Shown: positions 1 through 9,902 of the stretch, one piece after another
Layout: the number at the start of each line of letters is the position of its first letter
How positions within the stretch are numbered: the first letter of the stretch is position 1
Assembly (NCBI GenBank): GCA_944326705.1
Contig: CALVEY010000003.1
Location: 1 to 64,000 of the forward strand
DNA length: 64,000 nt
Source of the DNA: an uncultured Mucispirillum sp.
GTDB lineage: Bacteria > Chrysiogenota > Deferribacteres > Deferribacterales > Mucispirillaceae
Reading direction: 5' to 3'
Notes under the pieces: generated by a model
Seen by the model: only the letters and a program-made list of their open reading frames with translations
Databases searched by the model: none
What the model was told of the DNA's origin: nothing
Translations under genes and position numbers: made by a program

Positions 1-230
1 GCTCCTTTCATATTTTTTTATTATATCATAGAAAACTTAAGTTCGCACTATTTACAGACTTTTTTTCACAGGCTCATATAAATCGGCTAATGATATTTTT
101 TATGAGAATTTAAACGACTGCTTAAAATGTTGCAATCGTTTTTAGAATTTACTATTTTACCTGACTTATTAGTAAAAATGTAGATTTTCCCATATAAATA
201 TACTATAATGGTATATTAAATGGAGAAAGT

Positions 231-632
231 ATGATAACTAACCTTATTACCCTTTATATGCAGATATTCTGTATTATAACATTTGCTTCCTATTTAATAT
301 ATGTGCTGGCAGTAGTCCCTCTTTATAACTTACTGCCATTAAAGATTATTAAAATATATGACTCAGTTATGTTTGATTTTGCAATATTTATGGTAATATT
401 AATGGTGTTTTATATATTAAACCAGTCAATATTTCATATAAAACATTCGCTTTTTATAAGCATTGAGCTGATGATAACTCTTTCTTCCGGCGTGCTGCTG
501 TCATCTATCATATCTCATTTTGCAGTAAACAGCTTTAAAATGTCAAAATTATCTGCATATATTTCTTATCTGCTTTTATTTATATTTTTATTTGTGCTTT
601 ATATTGCAGTAGTGTTTAAGCCTTATTATTAA
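231..632 (+). CDS. Small integral membrane protein, function unknown
   Basis: The product is 133 residues and almost wholly hydrophobic, with about four predicted membrane segments (roughly residues 8-32, 46-65, 72-95 and 108-130), so it should sit in the inner membrane. I recognise no family motif. The ATG follows a GGAGA ribosome site at a normal distance, which supports the start. Its stop codon overlaps by 4 bases the stop of the convergent gene at 629-1126, so the two genes converge without a spacer. It could be a subunit of a larger membrane system, but nothing nearby shows this. Confidence 0.6.
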   Translation: MITNLITLYMQIFCIITFASYLIYVLAVVPLYNLLPLKIIKIYDSVMFDFAIFMVILMVFYILNQSIFHIKHSLFISIELMITLSSGVLLSSIISHFAVNSFKMSKLSAYISYLLLFIFLFVLYIAVVFKPYY

Positions 633-1126
633 CAGCAGATTTTTTTAAATGCTTCAGCATTTTCTGCCATAGCAGCTTTTATCAATGTTTCCTTTTCTTC
701 ATCTTTTGCCATAGCAATATCCTGCTGATAGTTTATATGTTCCATTATATATTCTGCCTTTTTCTTGTCTTCTGCCCTGTCTATACATATCTGGTTAAGT
801 GATGAAAGCAGAGAAAGCTCTGTATCAAACTTACTGTTATTATAAAAAAGATATGTTATCAGCTTCATTACATATATATAAATATGGATATATGGAAAAA
901 GATTATATATATCATCTTTTGAAGATTTTTCACAGGTGAGCATATCAAATGATTTATCATATTCCTGCGGAATATCTAAATTTTTCCATGATGATTCAAG
1001 CTTATCAAGTGCTTCTATTATTTCCGCATCTGTCTGATACTCTTTTGATAAAAGCTTTTCTAAATCTGGTATAATAGTTTCTTTTATTATTTTTTCTATT
1101 TTTTCATCTTTAATATACTGTGCCAC
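629..1126 (-). CDS. Hypothetical acidic cytoplasmic protein
   Basis: This 165-residue product is charged and predicted largely helical, with no signal peptide or membrane segment. I do not recognise the family. The start is a GTG, chosen because a strong GGAGG lies six bases upstream and no ATG is better placed. It ends with a Cys-Cys pair. The gene is convergent with the small membrane protein at 231-632 and stands alone; the region to its right (1127-1476) holds no gene. Confidence 0.6.
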   Translation of the reverse strand: MAQYIKDEKIEKIIKETIIPDLEKLLSKEYQTDAEIIEALDKLESSWKNLDIPQEYDKSFDMLTCEKSSKDDIYNLFPYIHIYIYVMKLITYLFYNNSKFDTELSLLSSLNQICIDRAEDKKKAEYIMEHINYQQDIAMAKDEEKETLIKAAMAENAEAFKKICC

Positions 1127-1297
1127 TTTCTGCCTCCATTTTAAAAAATAATAATAGATTAGTGCATATTGTCAATATATTTATTACTATGGAAAAAATT
1201 GTCTGCATAAAAATTTTGCTTTATCAAATTAATTTTTAATATAACTTTATAAACATTACTGTATTATTATATTATTCAAAACTTTTCTTAAAGATAA

Positions 1298-1325
1298 ATA
1301 AAAAATGCAGGACAAAATGTCCTTG
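1298..1325. repeat. Partial copy of the downstream terminator arm
   Basis: The sequence AAAAATGCAGGACAAAATGTCCT is nearly identical to the terminator stem at 1477-1509, but its right arm decays after TGTCCT and so lacks the long stem. It lies in the gene-free stretch 1127-1476, which otherwise shows only AT-rich sequence. It may be a duplicated remnant of that terminator. Confidence 0.5.
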
Positions 1326-1476
1326 CAAATTTTAACTATGCTGAAAAAATAATTTTTCAGCATCTTCTTATAAAATAGGAAAACCAAACTTAGATACACG
1401 CTCTAAGTTTTGTTTATCAAATTGTTTTAATGTAACTTAGTAAAAATTATTATACTTTCCAAAAATATTTTCTAAT

Positions 1477-1509
1477 AAAAAATGCAGGACAAAGTGTCCT
1501 GCATTTTTT
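1477..1509 (-). terminator. Strong intrinsic terminator of the flagellin transcript
   Basis: A perfect 15-bp stem (AAAAAATGCAGGACA with its complement) encloses a 3-base loop. The A and T tracts at either end make it work in both directions. It lies downstream of the flagellin and DUF2292-like genes on the minus strand. Confidence 0.85.
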
Positions 1510-1595
1510 GTTTTGAGCATTGTATTTCTATTAATGAGTTAATAGTCTTAATTAATAATATTCCTTTCCGCCATTTATAAATTACTTAATATATA

Positions 1596-1772
1596 CTAGA
1601 TTTTAATAGATTCAGTTTTTTTAATAATAGTAACTTTACCTGCTTCAAATTTTACTTCAACAGAGCCATAAAAGCCTTGCTCCATAGTTTCTCTCATTAT
1701 TTCATAAAGTTTAGTAAGTTGTGATTTCCCGCCAATTTGTTGTTCGTTTTTGTTAATAGTTAATGCTGCCAT
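1596..1772 (-). CDS. DUF2292-like small protein downstream of flagellin
   Basis: The product is 58 residues. Its C-terminal half (GFYGSVEVKFEAGKVTIIKK) has the layout of the DUF2292 family: a short helix, then a GSV beta strand, then a G-K-V strand ending in a basic tail. The start ATG at 1772 has an excellent GAGGAGGAG ribosome site; a longer reading frame that runs back into flagellin lacks any such site. It follows flagellin by 73 bases, with no terminator between, so the two are probably co-transcribed. The role of DUF2292 proteins is not established. Confidence 0.7.
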   Translation of the reverse strand: MAALTINKNEQQIGGKSQLTKLYEIMRETMEQGFYGSVEVKFEAGKVTIIKKTESIKI

Positions 1773-1803
1773 AATGCTCCTCCTCAAATGTCTTGTTCGT
1801 TGC

Positions 1804-1841
1804 ATTTTTTTATTTTTTTTATTTTTTTTATTTTTTATATT
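1804..1841. repeat. T-tract repeats between flagellin and the small gene
   Basis: Four runs of six to nine T are separated by single A residues. This low-complexity tract sits in the 73-base gap between flagellin and the DUF2292-like gene, outside coding sequence. Slippage here would change the spacing in the shared mRNA but no reading frame. Confidence 0.6.
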
Positions 1842-1845
1842 CTTT

Positions 1846-4212
1846 TTATGCCTGTAAAAGCGATAATGCAATTGCAGGTATTTGGTTAGCTTGTGCAAGT
1901 ATTGCAATATTAGCCTGATATGCAACCTGTGCAGTAGTCATTGCTGTTGTTTCTTTTGCTATATCAGTATCTCTTATTCTTGATTCACTTGCTGTAGTAT
2001 TTTCTTCTGCTGTTGCAAGAGTATTAATTGTGCTGTTAAGTCTGTTAACATGTGCACCAATTTTTGACCTTGCAGAAACAACTTTACTTAATGCGTTATC
2101 AATTTCAGTAATAGCTCTTTGAGCATCTTCCTGAGTATTAATATTTGTATTGCCTATACCTAAAGCTGCAGTGTTTAATGCAGGAAGTGATACATCTAAT
2201 TTTTCACCTTTTTCAGTGCCTATTTGTATTTCTGTTCTTGCATCAACTATATGCAGGTTTAAGTTTTGGTTTTCTAATCTGTTGCTTGGTTTAAAATCAA
2301 TTTTGCCTGTTCCTGTATTATAGTAAGCATCAACACCAGTTCTTGTATCAACTATTAAATCGATACCAGGAATAACATCTGTTACTCTTGAATTACTTGT
2401 TACCCTTTCGCCTACTACTACGCCAGTTAAATTATCTGTTGCAGTAATAGTTTGTATATTCTGGCTTGATTCTTGAACAACTTCAAGACCTAAAGCATCC
2501 ATTAATTTTTGGCTTCCGATAAATGAAAGCTCGCCGTCTTTACCTGTTAAAGCAGATTGAAGTATCATAGTTCCAGGAACTACACCAAAACCTGTGCCTT
2601 CTATCTGATTAAAAGATACAAGTTTTTTATCTACTTCTGTTAAGCCGCTGCCCATTCCTAAATCTTGAGTAATCGCTTTTGTTATTTTTTCAACTACATC
2701 TTGAATAGTGTCATCACCTTCTAAATAGATTGTAGTATTTGTATTGTTACCATATATTTTTAATTCCTGAGTTGAAGCAAAAAGCTCAACACCGTTTTCA
2801 TCTACAAAGTTTGCAAGCTCAGAAAGTTTTGTTGTAGCTGTAGCAGCTTCTCCACCTTTGCGAACTTCTATTGATGCTGTGCCTCCTAATGTCTGGCCGT
2901 TGCCAGCTGCACCAGTGTTTTCTTGGAAACCTAATGTGATTTCCCCAGTATCAAATGTTCCAGTTTCGCTGTCTAATGTTACCATGTGAACTGTTACATT
3001 ATTATATTCAACTATACCATCTTTATCATCTGGTTTAGTTAATGAGTTTGGCTGGTTATAAACTATTACAGGACCTTGCACACCATTTTGGCTTATCTGT
3101 AATGCGCCGCCGCCGTTTGCCATTAAATCTTCATTATTAGTAACATCTTTAGCATCAGTTACAGAAAAAAGGAATTTATCACCATCATTAACTGTATCTG
3201 CACCTGCAAGCATTGGTATTTCAAACTCTAAATTAAAGCCGTTAGAATCATAACTGCCTTTTAATTTACCATCTTCTGTTTCAAAATCTATCCATTGGCC
3301 TTCTTCGCCAGTTTCTGCTGATATAAATTTTACTCTGTAACCTGCACCATTTTCTACAGTAGTGCTGTTTTCAGTAAATTCTATCATAAAGTAACCGCTT
3401 TCATTTGTTTTAAGAGCTGTTGCACTAACTGCTCCAAATGCCATATTTGAGCCTTCTTTTTGGTAGCTGTTAATGAAGTCCATAGATGAATTCATAACAT
3501 CGCCAGTTGCTCCGCCATCTGTTGGGTTTGCAACTGTTACATTATAGCTGCCGTCTGCTGTATCTTTAATATTATCAGGGCTGCTTACTTCGCCTATATT
3601 TGTAGTGCCTTGATTACCTACATAAGCACCAAGTTTACCTTCTCTTAATGTAAAGATTTGAGTAGACTGCACTTGATTTTGACCAGGTTTCACATCAACA
3701 CTAATATCATAGTTGCCGTCAGCTACTGTGCCGTTAATTACTGCACTGATTTTATCTGTGCCACTGTTCCATGCACCGCTTGATTCACCATTAATAAGTT
3801 TTTTAGTGTTAAATTGTGTTGTTTCAGAAATCCTGTCTATTTCTGCTTTTAATTGGTCTATTTCTTTTTGGATTTCTAATCTGTCATTAGCAGAATATAC
3901 ACCATTTGCACCTTCAACTGATAACTCTCTCATTCTTTGGAGCATATTAGTAATTTCAGTTGTAGCGCCTTCTGCTGTTTGAAGATATGAAATACCATCT
4001 TGTGCGTTTTGTGATGAAGTTTGCAGACCTAAAATGAAACCTCTCATTTTTTCTGATATTGACATACGAGATGGGTCATCCATAAAAGAGTTTATACGTA
4101 AGCCTGAAGAAAGTCTATTTATAGATTGGCTTAAATCGCCCTGATTTCTGCCAGCAGCAACTAAGCTTGATAAAGAAAACAAATTTGTGTTAGTAATCAT
4201 ACCTGTTGACAT
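1846..4212 (-). CDS. Flagellin with a very large variable domain
   Basis: This is the filament subunit of the flagellum, exported by the flagellar type III apparatus. Residues 1-145 form the conserved D0/D1 region (NTNLFSLSSL, SINRLSSGLRINS, then the NAQDGISYLQTAEGA segment). The last 100 residues form the C-terminal D1/D0 half (ALSKVVSARSKIGAHVNRL and the closing IALSLLQA). About 540 residues of surface-exposed insert lie between, making 788 in total, against about 270-550 for common flagellins. The ATG follows a GGGAGG site. A sigma-28 promoter lies upstream and a strong terminator downstream. Cys residues are absent from the ends, as usual. The family assignment is certain; the function of the insert is unknown. 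Confidence 0.97.
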   Translation of the reverse strand: MSTGMITNTNLFSLSSLVAAGRNQGDLSQSINRLSSGLRINSFMDDPSRMSISEKMRGFILGLQTSSQNAQDGISYLQTAEGATTEITNMLQRMRELSVEGANGVYSANDRLEIQKEIDQLKAEIDRISETTQFNTKKLINGESSGAWNSGTDKISAVINGTVADGNYDISVDVKPGQNQVQSTQIFTLREGKLGAYVGNQGTTNIGEVSSPDNIKDTADGSYNVTVANPTDGGATGDVMNSSMDFINSYQKEGSNMAFGAVSATALKTNESGYFMIEFTENSTTVENGAGYRVKFISAETGEEGQWIDFETEDGKLKGSYDSNGFNLEFEIPMLAGADTVNDGDKFLFSVTDAKDVTNNEDLMANGGGALQISQNGVQGPVIVYNQPNSLTKPDDKDGIVEYNNVTVHMVTLDSETGTFDTGEITLGFQENTGAAGNGQTLGGTASIEVRKGGEAATATTKLSELANFVDENGVELFASTQELKIYGNNTNTTIYLEGDDTIQDVVEKITKAITQDLGMGSGLTEVDKKLVSFNQIEGTGFGVVPGTMILQSALTGKDGELSFIGSQKLMDALGLEVVQESSQNIQTITATDNLTGVVVGERVTSNSRVTDVIPGIDLIVDTRTGVDAYYNTGTGKIDFKPSNRLENQNLNLHIVDARTEIQIGTEKGEKLDVSLPALNTAALGIGNTNINTQEDAQRAITEIDNALSKVVSARSKIGAHVNRLNSTINTLATAEENTTASESRIRDTDIAKETTAMTTAQVAYQANIAILAQANQIPAIALSLLQA

Positions 4213-4345
4213 CTTGTCCTCCCTGACTTATTCAATAGAGTCCCAACCTTGTATGGTATATGTATCGTAAAAACTTAAAATAACTTTAATAAAATTTTAG
4301 TTTTTCTAATCTTTTATTTTCTGGGCTTCCCTGCCCTTTTACTCT

Positions 4346-4372
4346 TTATCGGAATACTAATATAAAACTTTA
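4346..4372 (-). promoter_or_regulatory. Sigma-28 (FliA) promoter of flagellin
   Basis: Read on the minus strand, TAAAGTTT is followed by exactly 11 bases and then TCCGATAA. This matches the flagellar sigma-28 consensus TAAAGTTT-N11-GCCGATAA in all but one base. It lies about 135 bases before the flagellin start and points at it. Confidence 0.9.
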
Positions 4373-4438
4373 GAAAATATTTTACTTATATTAAAAAAAA
4401 TTTTATACTTTTATAAATAAAGGCACTGCGGAGTTTTT

Positions 4439-6091
4439 ATGAAAAGATTATTACTGCTTTTTATTCTTTTACTTCCACTAAATATATATGCAGAAAACAC
4501 TGCTCTTGACAGCAGTATTTATGAAGTAATGCGTATAGGGTTTATGCTGCCACCTGCTGATTTAAAATGGAAAAATACTTCTGCTAATGCTAACTATACA
4601 GATATTAAAGCAAAAATCAGAAAACAGCTTTCAGATGCCCTTGCTCTTAATAAAAAATATCCAAATATAAGTAAAAATCAAAAAAATAATATTATCTTTC
4701 GTTATAATAAGTTACAGGAAGAACTGGAAATTAATATAAAACATAATACAGTCAAAGGTGTTGAAATACGTCTTTACAGGCTTTTTTTAGATTTATCCTT
4801 AATGTGTATAAATGAATTTAAAGATGATATATCAAGGCTTGCTTCTTTTGATGAGAAAGATTTTTATATTGCTTTAAGAAGCCGTATTCTAATAAGCTAT
4901 ATTTTATTTAACATAAACTATATGCCGGAAGAACAAAAAATTATACTAGAATTTACTAATATGTATATAGAAAAATATAAAGATTATATGCAGCAGGATT
5001 ATAAACTTAAACATACTAAGTATGACTATTATAATACATATAAAAAAGCAGCTGATGAACTTACAAAAGCAGTAAATGAAAGATACAGCGTAAATAAAAA
5101 AATTAATCTTGCTGAAATTAAAGATAAAAATGGAAACTCATTAAAAGGTATATGGTGCAGCATAGATTTTGATAAAGCAGGCAATCCACTTTTTACTGCT
5201 TATTACAGCCTTTTCTTTGGCGGATATACTGGATACCACTATTACAATTTTTCATCAGATTATAATTTTATAGAAACATTTTATACAAGTGCTGATTCAA
5301 GAACTACTTTATTATTATACCCAAAAGCTGCCTATGTGAAAAATAATATAATATATGTTACTCTTGTAAGTGACCCTGTAAACAACCAGTCTGAATATAA
5401 AAAACCACTCTACATTCAAGCAAGGTTTAAAGAACCAAAACTTTTAGAGCTTACAGACTCTTACTATGACGGCGTATCTTTATTTGTAGATAATATGGAT
5501 AAATATATAAAGCAATACAGCATTAACCTTACATTAAACCATAAAGTTAATAAAGATAACCTTGAAAAAAATGTATCTTCATTTATAAAAAAATCTGATA
5601 AACAGGCAGATATAGAAAATGCAGGCAGATTTATCATTAATAATAAAGCATACTATATATTTGTATCATACCATAACTATGCTTTTGGATATGATGGGGT
5701 TAACAGCAGATGGAAAGATATTGTTGTTACATTCTGGGAAGATATGGGGCAGTATGCAGTATTAAAAGATTACTCATATCTTGATAACGGCGGAATACTG
5801 CAAAAAACAAGCTCACAGAATAATATGATTATATTTGATTTAATATACGGCGATGAAAGAGCTGCATTTGGAAATAACCTTTATACTTATATATTAGATA
5901 ATGATAAATTTTACTTATATTCTTATAAAAATATTACAGGAATAGATGATAAAAATGTAACATGCACATATTATACCTATACTGCTGAAAATAAAAAGCC
6001 TTTGCATAATATTTCCCTTGATTATCTTAAAAGTTTAAGAGATACTGCTTACAGCAGTAAAAAGTGCAGCAAATTAGTTGGAATAGAATAG
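4439..6091 (+). CDS. Exported protein of unknown function
   Basis: The product is 550 residues with a clear Sec signal peptide (MKRLLLLFILLLPLNIYA, cleavage likely after residue 18) and no lipobox, so it is probably periplasmic. The N-terminal third is helical and lysine-rich. The rest is rich in Tyr, Asn and Asp and looks beta-rich. I recognise no catalytic motif or family. It is divergent from flagellin and is followed by its own terminator, so it is a single-gene unit. Confidence 0.75.
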   Translation: MKRLLLLFILLLPLNIYAENTALDSSIYEVMRIGFMLPPADLKWKNTSANANYTDIKAKIRKQLSDALALNKKYPNISKNQKNNIIFRYNKLQEELEINIKHNTVKGVEIRLYRLFLDLSLMCINEFKDDISRLASFDEKDFYIALRSRILISYILFNINYMPEEQKIILEFTNMYIEKYKDYMQQDYKLKHTKYDYYNTYKKAADELTKAVNERYSVNKKINLAEIKDKNGNSLKGIWCSIDFDKAGNPLFTAYYSLFFGGYTGYHYYNFSSDYNFIETFYTSADSRTTLLLYPKAAYVKNNIIYVTLVSDPVNNQSEYKKPLYIQARFKEPKLLELTDSYYDGVSLFVDNMDKYIKQYSINLTLNHKVNKDNLEKNVSSFIKKSDKQADIENAGRFIINNKAYYIFVSYHNYAFGYDGVNSRWKDIVVTFWEDMGQYAVLKDYSYLDNGGILQKTSSQNNMIIFDLIYGDERAAFGNNLYTYILDNDKFYLYSYKNITGIDDKNVTCTYYTYTAENKKPLHNISLDYLKSLRDTAYSSKKCSKLVGIE

Positions 6092-6168
6092 TATTATAAT
6101 GGTTTATATGCTTAAAACAGTAAATACATTAATGATTTATTGTAAAATAGTAACAACACTAAGCATTA

Positions 6169-6196
6169 TAAGGGAAGAACAAATCTTCCCTTTTTT
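6169..6196 (+). terminator. Intrinsic terminator of the exported-protein gene
   Basis: A stem AAGGGAAGA / TCTTCCCTT with a 5-base loop is followed by a run of T, about 80 bases after the stop codon of the 550-residue gene. Confidence 0.8.
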
Positions 6197-6285
6197 ATAA
6201 AATCAAAATTTTATATAAAAAATATCAGCCATAAACATATACTGCCTAAAAGAAAAATTTATATAATTTTAACTTTACAGCCTGC

Positions 6286-6816
6286 TTAATCTGCCTTTTT
6301 AAAAAGAGTAAACTCCCCTAAGTCTGATTTATATGCCATTGTTTGTATTTTTTCTACGGCAGGCATATCATCTACTGTTATTTCCATATTTATCTCACAT
6401 GCAACATTGGGGTTTACTACAATATTTTTTGTAGATGAATCATATATACAGCCTTTTGTATTTATTTTGCTGGCACTGTAATTTGTATAATATGTTTTAT
6501 CATTTATATATATAAGCCCTGCAAGCCCGCCTGCTCTGATAAGCATACGCCTGCTTCCCGCATTAAGCTTGTATGTTAGAATATTATTAGAAAGATTATA
6601 TGATATTTCAGCCTTTTCATTACTGCCTTTATATATTACTAAACTTTCTTTCTTTTTTTCTTTTTCCTTTTTTACATAAGGTTTTTTAGCTTTTTCAGGC
6701 TCTTTTTGTTCCTTTTCTACAGCTCTGCTTTCTTCATATCTTATTGTGCTGCTTTTTGCTGCTGTGCAGCCTGATAAAATAAATAAAATAAAAAATAACG
6801 ATAAATACTTTTTCAT
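6286..6816 (-). CDS. Small lipoprotein, function unknown
   Basis: This 176-residue product starts with a lipoprotein signal (FILFILSGC, lipobox Cys at about residue 17), so it should be acylated and membrane-anchored. A lysine- and glutamate-rich linker (about residues 30-57) leads to a small beta-rich domain. I recognise no family. It starts 6 bases after the stop of the ATPase-like gene upstream, and the GGAG used for its start overlaps that gene's final codons, so the two are translationally linked. Confidence 0.7.
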   Translation of the reverse strand: MKKYLSLFFILFILSGCTAAKSSTIRYEESRAVEKEQKEPEKAKKPYVKKEKEKKKESLVIYKGSNEKAEISYNLSNNILTYKLNAGSRRMLIRAGGLAGLIYINDKTYYTNYSASKINTKGCIYDSSTKNIVVNPNVACEINMEITVDDMPAVEKIQTMAYKSDLGEFTLFKKAD

Positions 6817-6822
6817 ATACTA

Positions 6823-8115
6823 CTATATCTCCCATATTGATAATGCTGTTACTTCATTATCTAATTCTTTATACATATCTGTTAAACAGATTAATGAACC
6901 ATAACCTAATCTTTTATGAAGCACTGCTTTTTTAAATGATGAAATATACTCACTTTTAGGCTCAGTTGTATTTTTAATATTTACAGGATAAAAACATTCT
7001 TCATCTTCTATTAGTAAATCAATAGTTACTTTTGAATTATCTCTGTAATAGTAAAATGAAGCTTTTCTGCCGTTATGTCTGTAGCTTTTTAAAAGCTCCA
7101 TAATTACAAAAGTTTCAAAAAAACTGCTGTTATACTCACTTTTTGCAAGCTCTTCACCGCTGTTGATAGATAAAAGCCATGCAGCAAGTCCAGTATCTGT
7201 CATATATATTTTTGGTGCTTTTATATACCGCTTAGTGTTTTCTGTAAAATAAGGCTTTAAAAGATAAATAATACCAGCCTGCTCTAATATATGCACCCAG
7301 CTTTTAATAGTATTTGGTGCAGCATTTACTTTTTCAGCAATCTCTGTAATATTTAATTCCTTTCCTGTGCAGGCAGCTGCAGCCGTTAGAAAATTTAAAA
7401 AAGCAGCCTTATTTATTATATTTATTTTGTCATTTATATCTTTCTGCAGTATCTCTTCTATTTTATGACTGTAAAAGTTATCCCACTCATTAAAATTATC
7501 TGTTTCTTCATAGTCTGGAAAAAAACCACGCCATATAAGTTTAAATGTATGATGAACACTTTTTTTGCTTATAATACATGGGGGATGCTTAGAAGGCACA
7601 AAAGGACTCTGCATATGCCCCATATTTGCCATTTCATAAATAGAAAGCCCCATAAGCTCTAAATATATACTTTTATCTTTCATATATTGGTGATATTCAC
7701 TTGTGCAGTCTAACTGCTGATTTGCAATAAGAAATATTTTCTTATTTTCCATAGTTGAAATATACTGAAATAAGTTTAATGAATACTGTATTTCATTAAT
7801 GATTACAGGGGAAGTATGCCTGCTGAAAAACTGACTGGCAGAATTATTTGCTAGAAGTATTTCTTTTATATTGCTTAAATGTACACAGGGAATATTCTCA
7901 TAATAAGAGCGGACAGCAGAAAGTTTACCTACGCCGCGCATACCTGTTATTATAACAGGCTTATCTATATTACCTAATTTTTTAATATACTCAACTACAC
8001 TCCGTCTTACAAATCTCAATATTTTCTCCGATATGCAGTTATACTTAAAATCTACAAAATTCTTAATACTTAATAATTTATTTTTTAATTTATACAAAAA
8101 ATAATCATTAATCAA
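6823..8115 (-). CDS. AAA_14/DUF4143-type ATPase with a degenerate active site
   Basis: The 430-residue product has the layout of the AAA_14 plus DUF4143 family: a P-loop ATPase, a winged-helix region near residues 230-275 (NITEIAEKVNAAPNTIKSWV), then a PD-(D/E)XK-like C-terminal domain (SKVTIDLLIE, FYPVNIKNT). The usual G-K-T of Walker A reads GMRGVGKLS, with Leu in place of Thr. Walker B reads PVIINEIQ, with Asn in place of Asp. Both magnesium-linked residues are therefore changed, so ATP hydrolysis is doubtful. The start lacks a strong ribosome site. The downstream lipoprotein is in the same unit. The cellular role of this family is unknown. Confidence 0.75.
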   Translation of the reverse strand: MINDYFLYKLKNKLLSIKNFVDFKYNCISEKILRFVRRSVVEYIKKLGNIDKPVIITGMRGVGKLSAVRSYYENIPCVHLSNIKEILLANNSASQFFSRHTSPVIINEIQYSLNLFQYISTMENKKIFLIANQQLDCTSEYHQYMKDKSIYLELMGLSIYEMANMGHMQSPFVPSKHPPCIISKKSVHHTFKLIWRGFFPDYEETDNFNEWDNFYSHKIEEILQKDINDKINIINKAAFLNFLTAAAACTGKELNITEIAEKVNAAPNTIKSWVHILEQAGIIYLLKPYFTENTKRYIKAPKIYMTDTGLAAWLLSINSGEELAKSEYNSSFFETFVIMELLKSYRHNGRKASFYYYRDNSKVTIDLLIEDEECFYPVNIKNTTEPKSEYISSFKKAVLHKRLGYGSLICLTDMYKELDNEVTALSIWEI

Positions 8116-8314
8116 GCATTTTCTTATATGCAGTTATATTGAAAATATGCAAATATTAGATTTTATTGCAGTTTTAAAGCTACTTAGAGTATTATATATA
8201 ATGATAATATTTTAATAAGGGGAAAATAGGCTGTATTTAAAGGTTTATAAATACAGGCTTGATATGTTTCTTTATTATATTAAGTAAGATTATATATTTT
8301 ATTATATGATGCCA

Positions 8315-8350
8315 GTAAAAAAGAAGCAGGAAAGTTATTCCTGCTTCTAA
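8315..8350 (-). terminator. Intrinsic terminator downstream of glpT
   Basis: An 11-bp stem AGAAGCAGGAA / TTCCTGCTTCT with a 5-base loop (8322-8348) is followed on the minus strand by a T run. It ends the glpT transcript. Another hairpin, CTGTATTTA / TAAATACAG, lies at 8231-8256 in the same gap. Confidence 0.85.
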
Positions 8351-8393
8351 AATTTATTAAATGCTGTGTGTTATCTGCTTTGTAGCAGAGTTA

Positions 8394-9749
8394 TTAATCC
8401 ATTTTTGCATTTAATGCTTTTTGTTTGCTTTCGCTGAGTTTTGTCATAAAAAGAAGAAGGATTGCTAATATACAGCCGCCAATCATAACAACAAAACCAC
8501 CATTCCAGCCGAAAAAGTCTACAGTGTAACCAACTATCGCACTTGCTGCAACAGAACCACCAAGGTAACCGAAAAGACCTGTAAAGCCTGCTGCTGTTCC
8601 AGCTGCTTTTTTAGGTGCAAGCTCTAAAGCATATAAGCCTATAAGCATAACAGGGCCGTATATTAAGAAACCAATAATAACCATACAAGCCATATCAATT
8701 GTAGGGTTGCCTGCAGGGTTTAACCAGAATACTGTAACTGCTATTGTTACAAGTATCATAAAGAAAAGACCTGTAATACTTCTTGAGCCTTTAAAAACTT
8801 TGTCACTCATCCAGCCGCAAAGCAGTGTGCCAGGAATACCTGCATATTCATATAAGAAATAGCCTATTGAGCTCATCTGCATTTCAAAGCCTTTTACTTC
8901 CCTTAAATATGTAGGTGACCAGTCTAATATACCATAACGGATAAGGTATACAAATACATTGGCAATTGCTATATACCATAATAATTTATTAGGGAATACA
9001 TACTGCATAAAAATTTCTTTTGCAGTTAATTCTTTTTCAGATGTTTCTTTATTATAATCAGGTGGATAATCGTTTTTATATTCTTCTATAGGAGGAAGAC
9101 CGCAGGACTGTGGAGTATCTCTCATTAAAAAGAAAGCAATGATTGCAACAGTGATTGCTGCAAGAGAAGGCATATAAAATGCTGCACGCCAGTCATTAAA
9201 TAAAGCCATACCCCAAAGGAAAAATATTGGGGGAAGACCACCACCCACATTATGAGCAACATTCCATAAAGAAACTATTGTTCCACGCTCTTTATGTGAC
9301 CACCAGTGCACCATAGTCCTTCCGCATGGAGGCCAGCCCATACCCTGAAACCAACCGCAAAGAAAGAGTATAACAAACATTATTGTTACAGATGAAGTAG
9401 CCCATTCAAATGCACCCATTATGAGCATCATAGAAGCAGCTAAAATCAAACCGACAGGTAAAAATACTCGCGGGTTAGCTCTGTCAGAAAAAGAGCCCAT
9501 TATGAATTTTGAAAAACCATAAGCAATAGATACACCAGAAAGAGCTATACCAAGCTCACCCTTTGTATATCCATACTCTTCAATAAGATATGGCATCGCA
9601 AGACCAAAATTTTTACGGACAAAATAGTAGGCTGCATAACCTATAAAGATACCAATAAAAATTTGAACACGCAGACGCTTATAAAGGGGGTCTACCTGTT
9701 CTTCAGGCACGCGCTCTATGTGAGGAGCGGGTTTAAAAAAATTTATCAT
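8394..9749 (-). CDS. glpT: Glycerol-3-phosphate:phosphate antiporter GlpT
   Basis: This inner-membrane transporter of the major facilitator superfamily takes up sn-glycerol 3-phosphate in exchange for inorganic phosphate. The 451 residues match the family length and align with enteric GlpT almost from end to end. Diagnostic stretches include [18 protein letters not shown] at the N terminus, [38 protein letters not shown] and [18 protein letters not shown]. Arg45 (YYFVRKN) and the later Arg in [12 protein letters not shown] are the known substrate arginines of the family. The ATG follows GGGAGG. No glp metabolic genes are adjacent. Such closeness to gammaproteobacterial GlpT suggests acquisition by transfer, which is inference. 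Confidence 0.97.
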   Translation of the reverse strand: MINFFKPAPHIERVPEEQVDPLYKRLRVQIFIGIFIGYAAYYFVRKNFGLAMPYLIEEYGYTKGELGIALSGVSIAYGFSKFIMGSFSDRANPRVFLPVGLILAASMMLIMGAFEWATSSVTIMFVILFLCGWFQGMGWPPCGRTMVHWWSHKERGTIVSLWNVAHNVGGGLPPIFFLWGMALFNDWRAAFYMPSLAAITVAIIAFFLMRDTPQSCGLPPIEEYKNDYPPDYNKETSEKELTAKEIFMQYVFPNKLLWYIAIANVFVYLIRYGILDWSPTYLREVKGFEMQMSSIGYFLYEYAGIPGTLLCGWMSDKVFKGSRSITGLFFMILVTIAVTVFWLNPAGNPTIDMACMVIIGFLIYGPVMLIGLYALELAPKKAAGTAAGFTGLFGYLGGSVAASAIVGYTVDFFGWNGGFVVMIGGCILAILLLFMTKLSESKQKALNAKMD

Positions 9750-9902
9750 ACTTATACCTCCCTAATATGATATTAAAATAAAACTATCTTTTAAAAAAGA
9801 AGAAAAAATACAAATACGCTTATAATGTCAATATATTATTTTTAACACAGGTAGGATATTTTGGTCAATAAATATTTTATAACAAAATGAATTTAATTGT
9901 TT

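Noticed and set aside
1773-1925. Longer N-terminal extension of the DUF2292-like gene into flagellin
   Set aside because: The extension reads through the poly-T spacer and the flagellin end, while a strong ribosome site marks the internal ATG at 1772.
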